Assembly: GCA_024345305.1 (NCBI GenBank)
Contig: BRON01000014.1
Location: 310,001 to 374,000 of the forward strand
Direction: 5' to 3'
Source: Mrakia gelida
Lineage: Eukaryota; Basidiomycota; Tremellomycetes; Cystofilobasidiales; Mrakiaceae
Length of the DNA: 64,000 bases
Shown here: piece after piece, positions 1 to 11,283 of the stretch
Layout: each line of letters begins with the position of its first letter
Numbering within the stretch: position 1 is the first letter of the stretch
Notes under the pieces: model-generated
Told to the model about the DNA's origin: nothing
Seen by the model: only the letters and a program-made list of their open reading frames with translations
Databases searched by the model: none
Program-made: the position numbers and the translations under genes

Positions 1-448
1 GCTCGTTCAAGGACCCGTCCCACCCAGTTTGCTACTACGAGGAAGGTGGCTATCCTCCAACGAGTCTTCTTCTCCCTCGCCTTCTTCTTCCAACGAGCAC
101 GTAGGAGGAGGAGGAGGAGCCATCAAGATCGCAGGATGGAGGAAGGACGTTCAAGCTCACCACTCTACCCACCTCCCTTCCTCCTCAACCACCACCTCTT
201 CAACCCGCTCCCCTTTCACCATGCATATCTCCCCACCTCCACCCCCACTCCGTTCCTGCTCCTCCAAATCAGGGCTCTCAAGGAACTCCTCCCTCGGCTC
301 AACCTCAACCACTTCCTCCTCCTCCCGGCTCTCCACCTCAGCGAAACCCCCGGAGACGGACCAGTTCGATTTCCACCTCCTCCCCAGCCCGGTGTTCAGG
401 AAGGGAGGGGAGGGGTGGGGAGTTGGGGAGAGGCCGAGTAGCGAGTAG
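1..448 (+). CDS. Possible C-terminal end of an unidentified gene (partial)
   Basis: An open frame (frame 2) runs from the window edge to a stop at 446-448 without interruption. The translation is rich in Ser, Thr and Pro, with a short Gly run near residue 35, as is common for disordered C-terminal tails of fungal proteins. No domain is recognisable and the true start lies outside the window. It could equally be a chance open frame, because the other two forward frames are also open for part of the stretch. Nothing here indicates a function. Confidence 0.3.
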   Translation, partial: LVQGPVPPSLLLRGRWLSSNESSSPSPSSSNEHVGGGGGAIKIAGWRKDVQAHHSTHLPSSSTTTSSTRSPFTMHISPPPPPLRSCSSKSGLSRNSSLGSTSTTSSSSRLSTSAKPPETDQFDFHLLPSPVFRKGGEGWGVGERPSSE

Positions 449-1258
449 AGGGGAGTGGGGTTGGGGAGGGAGGGAGATGATGGACTCTTCGTTTTGCGAG
501 CTCTCGGAGGTTTGGACGCTTTTTCGTTTCGCTTTTTTCCTTGGACTCGATTCTGCTTTTGCTTCTTGCTGCTTTGAACTCTTTGCTTTGGACTCGACTA
601 TGTTGTATAGAGTAGGTCACGAACGAACACATGGACTATCTTTTTGTTTGAAGGAGGAGAAGGACGAGGAGGGACTCAGATGGAGGGAGGGAGGAGGGTG
701 AGCTCGAGCTCAACTTCGTTTTACTTTGTTCTGCGTTCGAAGACTTGCTCAGAGAAGGAGTCGGTGGGTGAGAGCGAGTGCTGGTATTAGAGGTCTGACT
801 CTCTTGCCCGTGGAAGGACGAGAGAACGCGAGCTTCCAGCTCGACCCCGACGCGTCCGAGTCCCCGTCCCCTACTCGAAACTAAGTGCAGTTCCCAATGC
901 GTCTTTCCCACTGCTGTGGGAACGAAAGCGTCATATCGAAGAGCCGTGCACATCAAAACCCCAAAAACAGTAAAGAAGAAGAGGAGAAAGGAGAAGAAAG
1001 TCAGGACGACGCGTCGAGCGGAGCGAGTGAACGAACGAAGGCTGGCTAGACGCATGTAGGGAAGCGACGGGCGGATCGACTTGACGCGGAGCAAACTATG
1101 GAATTCGAGAGGACGTCGAGGCCACCTAAAGCGAGAGTGGGGAAGAAGAAGAAGAACGACTGCTCCAACTCGAAGCCGAGCTCGACGCTCGTCGAAAACG
1201 AAAACAACAAACGAAACTGAACTGATCCTGCCAGCTGCTGTGTCCCCTCTCCCTCTCC
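449..1258. other. Gene-free stretch
   Basis: No convincing coding region. Open frames here (for example minus 636-1094) have poor codon use and no exon-intron logic. The stretch separates the tail at the window edge from the 3' end of the next minus-strand gene. Purine-rich low-complexity tracts dominate. Confidence 0.4.
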
Positions 1259-2018
1259 TCAGCCCAACCTCCCCTCCCTCGTCTCCAAAATCCCCAACAC
1301 CTCATCCGCCCAATCGCTTCTCCTCCCCGTCTGCTTCACCCCCGACCTCTCCTCCCCTCCTCCATCGCTTTTCTCCCACCCTCGCCCCTCGACGGCCTGG
1401 AAGTGGAAAGGCGAGTCCTTGTTGTTGATGAGGTTTGATCGTTGAAGGGATGGAGGAATGGGGGTGTGGATTGTTCGGGTGTTGGGGCGAGAGGTGTAGA
1501 CGGAGAGGGAGGAGAGGGAGTGGTGAGGGAGACGGGGTCGAGAGGTTGAGGGGAGCCGACGGAGGGATTCGAGAATAGGAGGGGGAGAGGTGGGTGAGGG
1601 GGATTTGTCTGGGAGAGAAAACATTGAAGGCGAGAGTGAGAGGGAGAGTCAGATTTTCCGACATCTCGGCGAGATTAGGAGGGAACGTGAGGGAAGAGCA
1701 AAAAGGAAACGAGGGAGGGGGCTCACCGATGGCCGCGAGAGAATCAAGGGTTGAGACGAGCTGGGAAGGAGAAGTTGGGTCCGAAAGACACCTCTTGGGA
1801 TCCTGGTTTGCGAGGTTGGTTCCCGAGGGAGCGGCACTCAAGGAGTCGGAAGATGAATGGACGGTGGAAGAGGCAGGGGAGGAGGAGGCTGGACTCGAAC
1901 GACTGCAGAAGGAGGAGCCGGAAGAGCCTGAGGAGGAGGAGGAGGAGTTGGCTCGGAAGAGGGGAGGAGCTGCTGAAGTAAGGGGTTCGAAGAACTCGGA
2001 GGCTAGGTCGCTGGCCAT
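1259..2018 (-). CDS. Serine-rich hypothetical protein, 2 exons, 213 aa
   Basis: Model: complement(1727..2018, 1259..1608). The intron 1609-1726 starts GTGAGC, has a CTGAC-type branch region and ends TCTCCCAG; joining the exons keeps one open frame (phase 1). The start ATG at 2018 sits in a good context (ACCATGG) and the product begins MASDLASEFF. The first 40 residues include a long Ser run; the C-terminal half ends in an acidic/basic segment (SDWADEVLGILETREGRLG). No domain is recognised and function is unknown. The consistent splice phase and the change from low complexity to a charged tail argue that it is a real gene. The start could lie further upstream in the same open frame. Confidence 0.55.
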
Positions 2019-2716
2019 GGTGTTGTGGGAAGAAGAAGAGGAAGAGGGGAGGGAGGGAGATGGGATCGTTGTTGAGGGCAAGAAGCGAGCGAACACCTTC
2101 CAAAGAAGGAAGATCGGTGAGCTTTCCTCCTCGAGCGGCAGGGACCCCGAAAGATTGGGGGGTCGCATCGAGAAGAAGAAAGAGAGTTTGGGAAACGAGA
2201 CGCGACGCCGCGAGACAAGCGGGGTCCGACGAGTCAAGCAAGTCAAGCAGTAGATAAGATGGCTGGGAACCGAAGCTGAGTGGTCGCATAGGGAGAGTAA
2301 TTCTTTGAGTACGATGGATGCACGGAGCTTTGCCCTGGAGAGCCAGAGAGGCGAAAGGAAAGGGAAACGAAGGCTCGAAGGAAAAGAGAAGGTCCGGCTT
2401 GAGAGAGAAACCGCAGGCCAGATCCCAAAGCTCTCGGTCTTCCAACTGTTGTGAGCGATGAAGGGACGAGCAGGGGTAGCAGCTTCCTGCCGCGCTCGAG
2501 CTGAAACGAGGGACAGGGGGAGGATGAGGAACGAGAAGAAATGAGGATCGTTCGAGTGAGGCGAGAGATCACGATGAGCTCGCCTCGTCCCCTCTCCGCC
2601 TGGCCGGCGAGCCCTAAGACGTTCAAAAGGAAGCTTTCACTTCCGAGTGAGGTCGTCGTGGGTAAGCAATCGTCCTCGGAAACGAGTTTGAGCGATACTG
2701 ACGGTTGCTGAGGAAG
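2019..2716. other. Divergent intergenic region
   Basis: Between the starts of a minus-strand gene (2018) and a plus-strand gene (2717). It should hold both promoters. I see no defined element beyond purine/pyrimidine-biased tracts. Confidence 0.4.
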
Positions 2717-3775
2717 ATGAGCTCTCGACTTCCAAGCAGAAAGGTGAGCTCGACCCGACTCGACCTTCCTTCTTTCTCCCTCAACTCAGCACCCACCCAC
2801 TTTCCTCGAATGCCATCTTCTTCTGCTTCTTCTTCTCTCCAGAAGCCTCGAGATTTTGCATTCGAAGCTCTGGTACAGTGAGTCATGTTGTGGAGATGGA
2901 GGAGGCGGAAGGTACTGGATGATGGAGTCGACGACTGACCCAATCCTTCCTTCCCTCTTCGTTCCAGGCTCGCTTTCGACGACTACAGACAAAGAGAGCG
3001 TACTTTCTACCTCAACCTGAAGCCAGGAGAAGGTCCCGATAAGCCTGATCCATCGAGGCCAAGCTGGTAAGTCGTTTCTTTCGGGGGAAAGACAGGTCTT
3101 GCCCGTCGAAGCTCGAGCTCACCTCTTCCCTCCCTCCTCTTTGCGTTTGCTCCTCCTAGGTACTACGCGGCTAACAACGTCCACGCGACCGAGATCCTGC
3201 TCACCCTCAAGTCTCTCAAACCAGCAACTCTCCTCGTCCACGGCGTCTCGACAGCTTTCAACACTCGGATGGTCGAAACATGCCTCCTCCCAGTCTTCCA
3301 AAAACACGACCTTTCCTCCTACGGCTTCCAACTCATCCAGATATCTCGCGCCGGGCCCACCACCGCTCACTGGGGCTTCAAGGACGGCTGGATCTTCGGA
3401 GACACTCGCTCTCCTCTCTGGGACCAAGTCGAGTCGACTCTTCTTCGCCCTCGATCCTCGACGGACAAGATGAGCGAGTCGAGGATCGGGAAGGCTCTGG
3501 GATATCCGGTGGAGAGTCAAGGGAGGAGAACGGTGGTATATATAGACGAGGGAGAGGTGCAGGAACTTTCGAAGCTGGTTGGGGAGGAGGTGGGTGAGGT
3601 CATCGGGATGGAGTTCTTCTGTGGAGACGGGGACGAGAAGGAATGGAGGAACATCGTTACTCACTACTTGCGCTGCTACAAAGCCGTCGAGTCGGTCGGA
3701 GGACAACTCACTATCGACCCCTCTCGCCATCCGTCTCTCGAGAGATACTTCAAAAACCTCATGGCAAAGCGTTGA
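2717..3775 (+). CDS. Conserved-looking protein of unknown function, 4 exons, 258 aa
   Basis: Model: join(2717..2743, 2843..2877, 2968..3066, 3160..3775). Donors are GTGAGC, GTGAGT and GTAAGT; acceptors end in CCAG or CTAG; the frame is continuous to the stop at 3775. The protein starts MSSRLPSRKKPRDF and has no signal peptide or membrane segment. The core is globular in composition, with aromatic-rich stretches such as LVHGVSTAFNTRM and AHWGFKDGWIFGD (about residues 80-140), and the end is charged (LERYFKNLMAKR). I do not recognise the family. Codon use (C-ending codons) and the sharp contrast with its low-complexity neighbours support a real gene. It lies head-to-head with the serine-rich gene at 1259-2018. 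Confidence 0.75.
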
Positions 3776-4682
3776 AGGGAAACAAGGACTCGAGGTGAGC
3801 ACGACGACGCGTCGTTCATTCCTTTTGTTTCTTCTCCTTCGTCGGAGCTTTGAGCTGACGTCCTTTCTTGTTTCGACGTATCCCCTCACATCTACCCTAC
3901 GAACTTCTCCCTCCATACCCCTTCGTTCAGTCGTTCTTTCCTCTCTCATCTTTTACCTCAGCTTGCCCATCTCGTTCTTCTCTCTCTCACCTTTTACCTC
4001 AGCTCGCCCATCGCGTCCTCTTCCCTTCAGCTTTTCCCCCGGACCGATTCTTTTTATGCACGCTCCTAGTTCTAACGTTTCTCTCTATACTTGATGACCC
4101 CTTCACGCCCTTACGATCGCGAGACTACAGAGATCTTCTCTGCCTCAGCCGCGCCGTCGCGTCGAATCCCCTTTCAAACCTCTCCTTTTGCCGAACGTTT
4201 CGAATCTCAGATCCCTCTCAAAGTCGAGCACACGAAAGCCAACAAAGACGTATGCAATGGCCGACAACCCGAGAAATGAGATGAAAAGAAACGAACAAGC
4301 GAACGAACGCGCGACGAAAGGAAGAGCGAAATTAAACGAGGCGCCTACAAGATACCCGTGCCCAGGAGTAGAAGAAGAGCAATAGGAGAGAGAATCCAAT
4401 ATGCTGAGAAGGAGATAAGAGCGAGAAAGGGTATCGACGAGAACGAAGGGTTAAGGTGAAAGGGGAGATGAAACGAAAGGAGGGAAGAGGCGAAGAGAAA
4501 GAGTCGAACGAGAAGACTACAGATACACGGTACCAAACGAGCTAGCGAAGACGAGAAGGCGCTAAGGCAAAGCAGGAGAGTACATCACACCGACCTGAAG
4601 GGAAGAAGGAGAGAAAAGAAGAGGGAGGAAGAGCAGTCAGCGTGGCCATCTCGTCGCGCTTCTCTAGACTCGTCCGAGCGAA
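3776..4682. other. Convergent intergenic region
   Basis: Lies between the stop of the 258-aa gene (plus) and the stop of SSK2 (minus), so it should contain both 3' untranslated regions. Apart from the two-copy repeat at 3941-4012 nothing is recognisable. Open frames are short and lack splice structure. Confidence 0.4.
3941..4012. repeat. Two-copy imperfect tandem repeat, 31-bp units
   Basis: Two near-identical pyrimidine-rich units (3941-3971 and 3982-4012, period 41) share CTCTCTCA-TTTTACCTCAGC and CGCCCATC/TGCCCATC and differ at two positions by eye. They lie in the gap between two converging genes. A local duplication in 3' untranslated or spacer DNA is the simplest reading. Confidence 0.6.
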
Positions 4683-7600
4683 TCAGAGTCGAACAAAGAC
4701 GGATGGGAAACGATCACTCGCCTCTCCAACCGGCACCTGAGACGGAGGTTCCATATCCAGAGCCCCCGACTCTCCTCCTGTCGAATCGTAAAGATCGTCG
4801 AACGCTCCCTGAGCCGAGGTGTAGGACGCGCCCTGACCGGCCATCTCGTCCTGGAAGGGCTCTTCCAGCGAGTTCCGGTACTCGAGGTACGAGGTAATCC
4901 TGTAAGAGCGTCGGGACAGAAGAAGAAGAAGACGGTGAGCGACTGCGACGAAGGAGCTAAACGAAGGAGGGCAACAACGAACCAAAGATGATGACACATG
5001 AGCTCGTCGGCTGTTGGTCGTTCATCCGACGAGACCGTCAAGCAGCAGAGGATGAAGTCGATGGCGAGTTCCGAGATCTGATCGGGGTCGGGAAGGGGAG
5101 GGAGTTCTCCAGCTCCGATCCTAGAAGAGGAAGAAAGAAAGCGAAGGTCAGCTCGAGATCTGCGGGTCGAAGAGCGACGACTCCTTTTTGGTTTCGAGAA
5201 CTCACTTGTACATGATCGCCCACTGCAGATCGAGCAAGAAGTGATCGTCAGCGTCTCGAGTGGTGGAGGGAATGAAAGGAGAAGGAACGAACCTCGTTCT
5301 CGGCGGTATACCAAGGCTTCTTCCCCGTCGCGAGCTCGATGACGACCATTCCTAAACTCCAGATGTCCATCGCTCCGAGACGACCTCCAGGCGAGTTCTT
5401 GATGACTTCGGGTGACATGTACTGTTGAAAAGATGAAGCGACGGAGAGGGAAGGTGGTCAGCCTCGAGCGAACGAGCGAAGAAGGAGGGGAAGAAAGAGC
5501 GAGGTCGAACTGACCATCGGCGTTCCCTGAAGCGAGTTCATCTGAGTTCCAGCAGGAGCTCGAGTTCGGTTGATGGTTCGATGTCCTCGAGCGATGATCT
5601 TGGCTGCTCCGAAGTCGACGAGCTTGATGACTCCAGCGTCGGAGGTGAGGAGGATGTCTTGGAGGAAAGGAGAAAGAAGACGCGACGAAGAGTCAGCTTC
5701 GAGTTCGACGACGAGAGAAACGAGTGGAAGGCGACTCACTATCAGGCTTGATATCTCGATGAACGATTCCTCGACCATGCAGGTACGACAGTCCCTCGAG
5801 GATCTGACACGCGTAGTTCATGATGACCTCCTCCTGCTCGATCCTTCCGTGCTCGAGAAGATCCTTGAGACTTCCTCCGTCGCAGTACTCCTGGAAGATG
5901 TAGACCTTGTCTCGATGAACCTCGATTCCGTAGTACTCGACGATGTTCTGGTGGTTGAGCATCTGCATCACCGTCGACTCGTCCTTGATTTGCTTGTAGA
6001 CGGCGGGGAGGTTCGAGACGTCCGAGAATCGAATCTCCTTGACGGCCATGACGGTGTTCTGATCCATGTTGTGAGCGGTGTAGACCTTTCCGTAGGCTCC
6101 TGATCCGATGAAGCGACCTTGCTGCCAGTGGATGGAGATGTTGGAGGAAGAGGCGGCGAGAGCGACGAGCGAACGATCCTCTGGACGATCCGAGTTGACG
6201 ACGCGACCGATAACGTGCATGTCCCAGTCGAGGTAGGCTCTCGCGTCCTCGAGGGCCTTGATTCCTGCTCCTCGACGATCGTGAACGAGACGAACGCTCT
6301 TGTCTCCGGCTCCTTCTCCCGTCCATTCTCCAGCGAGGCGAAGGAGGGCTGAGTTTCCCATCGGATCCGAAGGGGAGACTGCTCGACCGACGAGTCCGTC
6401 CTCGTCGTGTTCCGTCTCGAGTCCGATGGTGACCTTCCTGAGCTCGGCGAGACGATCGGCTTCCTTCTTGGCTTCGTAGCTGGATCGAGCTCCGAGGATG
6501 TCGAAGTGACTGATGAGGAGAGCCATGCAGCTCGCGACCTTCTCCTGGAGTTGACCGAACTCGTCCCGTTCGAGATGAAGGATGTTGTTCCCCCTCGTCA
6601 TGGTCATGGCGAACTCGAGAGCGTTGACCGTCCATCGGAACGTCTTGTGGTCCGTCGGGTCGCAGTCCTCACAGATGAAGGCGACCCAGTTGATGGCGAG
6701 GACCATGAGTAGACGACTGAACCCAGACCACGTCGCGTGATCCATGTAGACTCCGACTCGTTGACCGTGATCTGACGAGAACGAAAACCAGTTCTCGATG
6801 AGCTCTTGAGATCCGTGGATTCCTGCGAGAGACGCTCGAACGTGGATGACCGATTCGACGATGGCTTCCGAGAGGCGAATCGTCGCGAGTCCGATCCTCC
6901 TGAGCTCTCGCTGGACCGTTGGGAGATGAGCTTGGGATTCGACGAGACACGAGAGGTCTGAGATCCGTTCTCCGGTTTCTGGGTCGACGAGCGAGTCCGT
7001 GAAGCGTTCCTTGGCTGCTGAAAGTCGAGGAGAGGGTCCGTCGGCGATGAGTCGAACTCGGAACTCGCGAAGGTCGAGGTCGATCCAAGGGATGGGGATG
7101 TGCATGATCGCTCCTTGCCAGAAGAACTTTTGAGCCGGCGTCATGACGAGGAGGTAGGATGCTTGGTTCACTCCGTCTCCTTCTGCTTCGTCGCCGCTGC
7201 TGTTGCCCTCCAAGTCCCTTCGATCCGAGGAGCGTCGAGAGGTCTTATCGTACGAGAACGCTCGGATGAGGAGGTGTCGGATCTGATCTGGGTGATCTCG
7301 AAGGCTGCTGTCGGCGACGACGTAGGTTCCTTCGGCCTCGAAGGCTCCCGTGTAGACGAGGAAGTGACCGGACGCGTAGAGACCTCCGAGGAACGCGTCG
7401 AGATCGATCTGATCGAGCGAGTACTCTGCCGAGTTGTCGAATCGACTTGTGAGACGTCTGAGAAGCGGAGCAGAGTACGGAGTTAAGAGTCAGAGAAGTT
7501 TCGAGAACGAGAGGAACGAAGGAAGGAAGGGATTGAGGAACTCACCGAGCGAATCGTTGAAGCTTCCTGTACCTCATCCTCACGGCGTCGAGGATCTTCG

Positions 7601-10297
7601 CAAACCAAGCGACCCTCTCCTCGTCCGTCATCATCTGGTCGGCGACCGTAACGGCAGTCTGAACCTTCCCATCTCCTCCGACGTTGGCCTCGAGGGTGAC
7701 GACCTCCTCCTCGTACGCGTTCCGAAGACCCGACGACGATCTCGACGACTTCCGTTCGACTTGGGCTCCGTTCTTGCGAATTGCTTGAGAGACGACGGTG
7801 GGAGGAGCGTTGGGAGGTTGAGAGGAGGGGACGTGGAGTTGAGTTTCGAAGTAGTTGATGACTGGTGGGATAGGGGAAGGAAACGCGTGAGTGAAAGAGA
7901 GCGGGAGAGGAGAGGGCGAGCTCTCTCGACGCGACGAACCTCGAATCATGAGCTTCTTCGTCAACGAACTGTGAGGGAACGAAGCAGAGGTCAGTCTCGA
8001 CAAGCTCGAAGCGAGAGAGGGCGAGAGAGAGAGGAAGTGGACGAACCAGAACTGCTCAGCGACGATCAAATCTCCTCCCCTCACCGTTTCGGCACTCTCC
8101 GTCAAAAACTCCCACTCCGCCTCCAAGATCTCCGTCTCCCTGAAGTAGATCGCCTTGCTCCCACTCTTCAACTTCCAATGCAGCAGCCTGAAGAAGAACT
8201 GAAGACTCTGCAACAGCACCTCGTCGTAGCTCTCCCTGATGCACTCGGGCAGGATCCACTTCCTGTTCTCGTCCGGCTCGATGACGGCGCCGTACTGCTT
8301 CTTGATCGTGCAGGCGAGAGCGATTCCGAGTCTGAAGTCCTCGGTGAGCTGGTCGATAACGATGACCGTAGGATCGGCGACCTTGAGAGCGTAGGCGAGT
8401 CGGACCTTGAGCGATTCCTCCATGAGTTGGGTTGGGAAGGAGATGAGCTGGGTGAGCTCGGCTTGGTAGGGAGGGAGGTTGAGGGTGGAGAAGATGTCCG
8501 AGTGTTCGAGGTAGGTGGATTTGGCAGAGGAGATGAGAGCGTAGAGGTCCGAGAGGGTCTTCTTCTCGAACGTCCGCTGAAGGGAGTCCTCCTTCATCAC
8601 TCGTTCGACGAACGTTGGAGGTCGAACTGGTTTGTCGTCCTCCGGCTCGCCCGTCTCCCTCGCTCCTCCTGGAGCGGTTCCGATGATGGGTTCCTCGGCA
8701 TCGACCTTCTTGACGTCGAGGTCCTCCGATCCTGTCCATTTCTGGAGAATCCCGATCTGGGTTCGAAGCGAGAGGACGACGTTGCTCCAACTGACGAGGG
8801 CTTCGACTCTCCGTTGGAACTCGGGCGAGTCGTAGAGAGGTTTGGCTTGACGAAGGGAACCACGATGAGGGTAGAGGGATTCGGCGTGGGAGAGTTTGGA
8901 GAGGATGGCGAGGACTTGATCGAAGGCTGAAGGAGGAGGAGGGAGGGGAGGTCGAGGAGTGGAGGAGGGTGTCGGTGTTGAAGCTCCTGGGAGGAGGGAA
9001 GCGGCTTTTGGCGTGGAAGAGTCGTCGTCTGTTGGTGTAGGATCCTCCTCGCTGCCGACTGTGACGACCTTGAACGAGTTGACCTCCTCGAGGATCATGT
9101 CGACCGTCCGTTCGCGTCGTTGCTCGACTCTTGTCGTTTCCTCCTCCGCCGTCCTCCCTCTCAGCCTCGCTCTGATCCCCCACCAAATGTTGCTCCCCAT
9201 CTCGTTCCTGAGCACCTCGCTGTTGGGTTTCTCTCCACCTATCCTCGTCTTCTCCGACCTGAGGACCTCCCCCGAGAGGACGGAGGAGAGCATCGTCTGC
9301 CACTCGAGTCGTTCCCGTCCCTCTGGATTCGAGGCCAGATCCGCGACCGTCGAGGGAGAGAGGGTTCCCGAGAGGTGGCCGTGCTTGGGGATGGACGAGT
9401 CTCGAGGAGTAGGACCGGTGGAAGGGAAGTAGTGAGGAACTGAGCTGATGGGACCGATTCCAGGGAGGGTGCCTCCTCCTTCCGAGACGCCGACGAACTT
9501 GCGAACTCCTACTCCTGCTCCTGAGAAGCCGTTCATGAAGCCTGGAGCTCCTGGGAGGTTGTCGTCGTCCGAGTCGTTCGCGTCGAGGAGCTGACCGAGT
9601 CCTGTCTGGAAGTAGTTCCTGTCCGGGTCGTCGTATCCTGTTGGGACTCGTCGAGCTGAGGAGGACTCTCCTGCTCCTGCTCCTGAGGGCGTGGATCCTT
9701 TGCGATAACGACGTTGGAACTTGGTGAAGGGACCTGATGATTCTTCCGAGGTGGTGGGTTGTGGTTTGGTGGAGGTGGTGGGAGGTGGGTGTTGATGGGA
9801 GGATGAATTTCGAGATGAAGGAAGAGGACGAGACGAGGTGTTGGGTTCGTTCTCGTCCGGATGAGAAGAAGAGAATCGAAGCTTAGAAACGGGTCCTCCA
9901 GCTCCTGAATCCGACGAAGAAGTCGCTCGATCTCGGAGGTTGTTGTTCGCTCGAGAGAAGCTGGGACTGAGCGAGGAGGAGGAGGGAGAGGAAGAGGAGA
10001 GAGAAGGAGAGGAGGTTCAGCATGGCTCTCGAGCGAAGGAAGGAAGGAACGAAAGCTGAGCTCGCTCACGTCGTGACCAGTCCTATAGGCGTATCCGAAC
10101 CAGCGTTCGAATCCCTTCCTGAACCTGATCTCTGCAAGCTGACGGGAATCTTGTCGTACTCCTCGTCGTCGGGAGACGAGAAACTACCTGCTTCTGGAGA
10201 GGAGAGAAGGGGATTCCAAGTCAGCTCCGCCCTCCCTTCTATACTAGCCCAGATGGTGGTCATACTAACCAAAAGTAGGCTTCCCTTGAAGGGGCAT
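4683..10297 (-). CDS. SSK2: Ssk2/Ssk22/Wis4-type MAP kinase kinase kinase (HOG pathway), 11 exons, 1592 aa
   Basis: Model: complement(10270..10297, 10070..10193, 8047..9966, 7940..7968, 7546..7861, 5740..7457, 5515..5657, 5293..5421, 5206..5222, 4983..5120, 4683..4899). The kinase domain spans about residues 1250-1550: Gly loop IGSGAYGKVY, lysine in MAVKEI, catalytic loop HRDIKPDN, DFGAAK and the MYMSPE activation end. The long N-terminal part carries the Ssk2-family regions GPFTKFQRRYRKG, WWGIRARLRGRTAEEE and SLTKKLMIRVINYFE. In other fungi this kinase receives the Ssk1 response-regulator signal and phosphorylates Pbs2, then Hog1, under osmotic stress. One exon is only 17 bases, and four of ten donors are GTTCGT. 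The first exon (start at 10297, MPLQGKPTF) is inferred from a GTTAGT intron with a GCTGACT branch site; the rest is firm. Confidence 0.93.
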
Positions 10298-11283
10298 CGT
10301 CAAGGGCGGAGTAGAGCAAGAAGAAAAGTACGTCCTGAGAGGGAAAGGAGGGCCGAAGTCGGTCGTTGAACGTCAAAGAGAGGGAAAGGGGCTCGGAGAT
10401 CGAGATGGCCTCGCCAGCGCAGTCCCCCCCATCGGAGTCACTTTCCGCTCTCGTTTCTGGAGGGAGAAAAAATCTTCTTTCAACGGTTCGGAAAACAAAG
10501 CAGGTGGGGAGACACTGCATTCTTTTCCGCTGAAGAACTCGAACAGATAGAGAGAAGAAGAATCGCGCTCGCTCGCGTCGACGCTCTCCGTCCTCGCTTC
10601 TCCGAACTACTCGAGGTCTCCCTTCCACGGACCATACAAAGGACATCGAAGAGGCTATGTCACGCACTAGAGGAAACGAAAACATACTCGTCGCTCCACT
10701 TAAGGAACCACGACCAGCACTATTTTCTCCCTCTCTCGCTCCTCGAGCGTTTCGACCATCCAGGAAGAATCGAGTTTCGAGTCCGCACATGAAGGGTTGG
10801 TAACTTCGTTGCCATTCCCATGCTCTTATGGCGCGAAGGTCGAGGCTGACGTTCCCTCTTTCACGTTTCAACAGTCGAGCTCGCGTCGCTTCTCACCTTC
10901 TCTTCACCTACGGATCCCTCCTCCTCTACGACTTCTCCGATTCAACACGATTCTTTCTACGCTCTCTCGTGAGTCTCGTTTTCCCACTCTCCCGTTCTAT
11001 GCTCGTCTGGCCACCTCAGCGACGAAGCGAGAACTGACCCTCGACGCGTCTTTCCTTTCTTTTTGCGTCCCAGCTCAAACGTCCGCCCTTCGTCCTCAAC
11101 CTCCTCGACTTTCCCCAGCCTACCCACTAGCCTCTGTTCGCCTCTCCTGCATCTGCCCTTCGATTCACTGGGATTCGCTCCCACGCGAGCCGCGGTCATC
11201 GTTCGTCGCTCTCCTCCGTCTTCGATCTTGCTCCCAACAATCATCTCGTCCTTACCCTCCTCTCCTCCCTCTCCTCCGGCAAC
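10298..11283. other. Divergent intergenic region, possible unannotated 5' exons
   Basis: Shared upstream region of SSK2 (minus) and the PhzF-family gene (plus). On the plus strand an ATG at 10828 opens a short frame that meets an intron-like stretch from about 10970 (GTGAGT, an AACTGACCC branch, GACGCGTC, ends GTCCCAG near 11072). Beyond it no frame joins convincingly to the PhzF start. This may be a non-coding 5' leader intron or a small unrecognised gene; I could not decide. Confidence 0.35.

Noticed and set aside
636..1094. 152-codon minus-strand frame
   Set aside because: No recognisable domain and no splice partner; a hydrophobic patch alone was not enough to call a gene.
7434..8930. 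498-codon open frame on the plus strand
   Set aside because: Lies antisense to SSK2 exons; its Arg/Glu/Asp-rich, repetitive composition is the reverse-complement shadow of C-ending codons, and the minus strand has clear Ssk2-family motifs.
10260..10871. 204-codon minus-strand frame upstream of SSK2
   Set aside because: Its terminal segment overlaps the inferred SSK2 first exon in another frame; no start context, no exon partner in phase, and poor codon use upstream.
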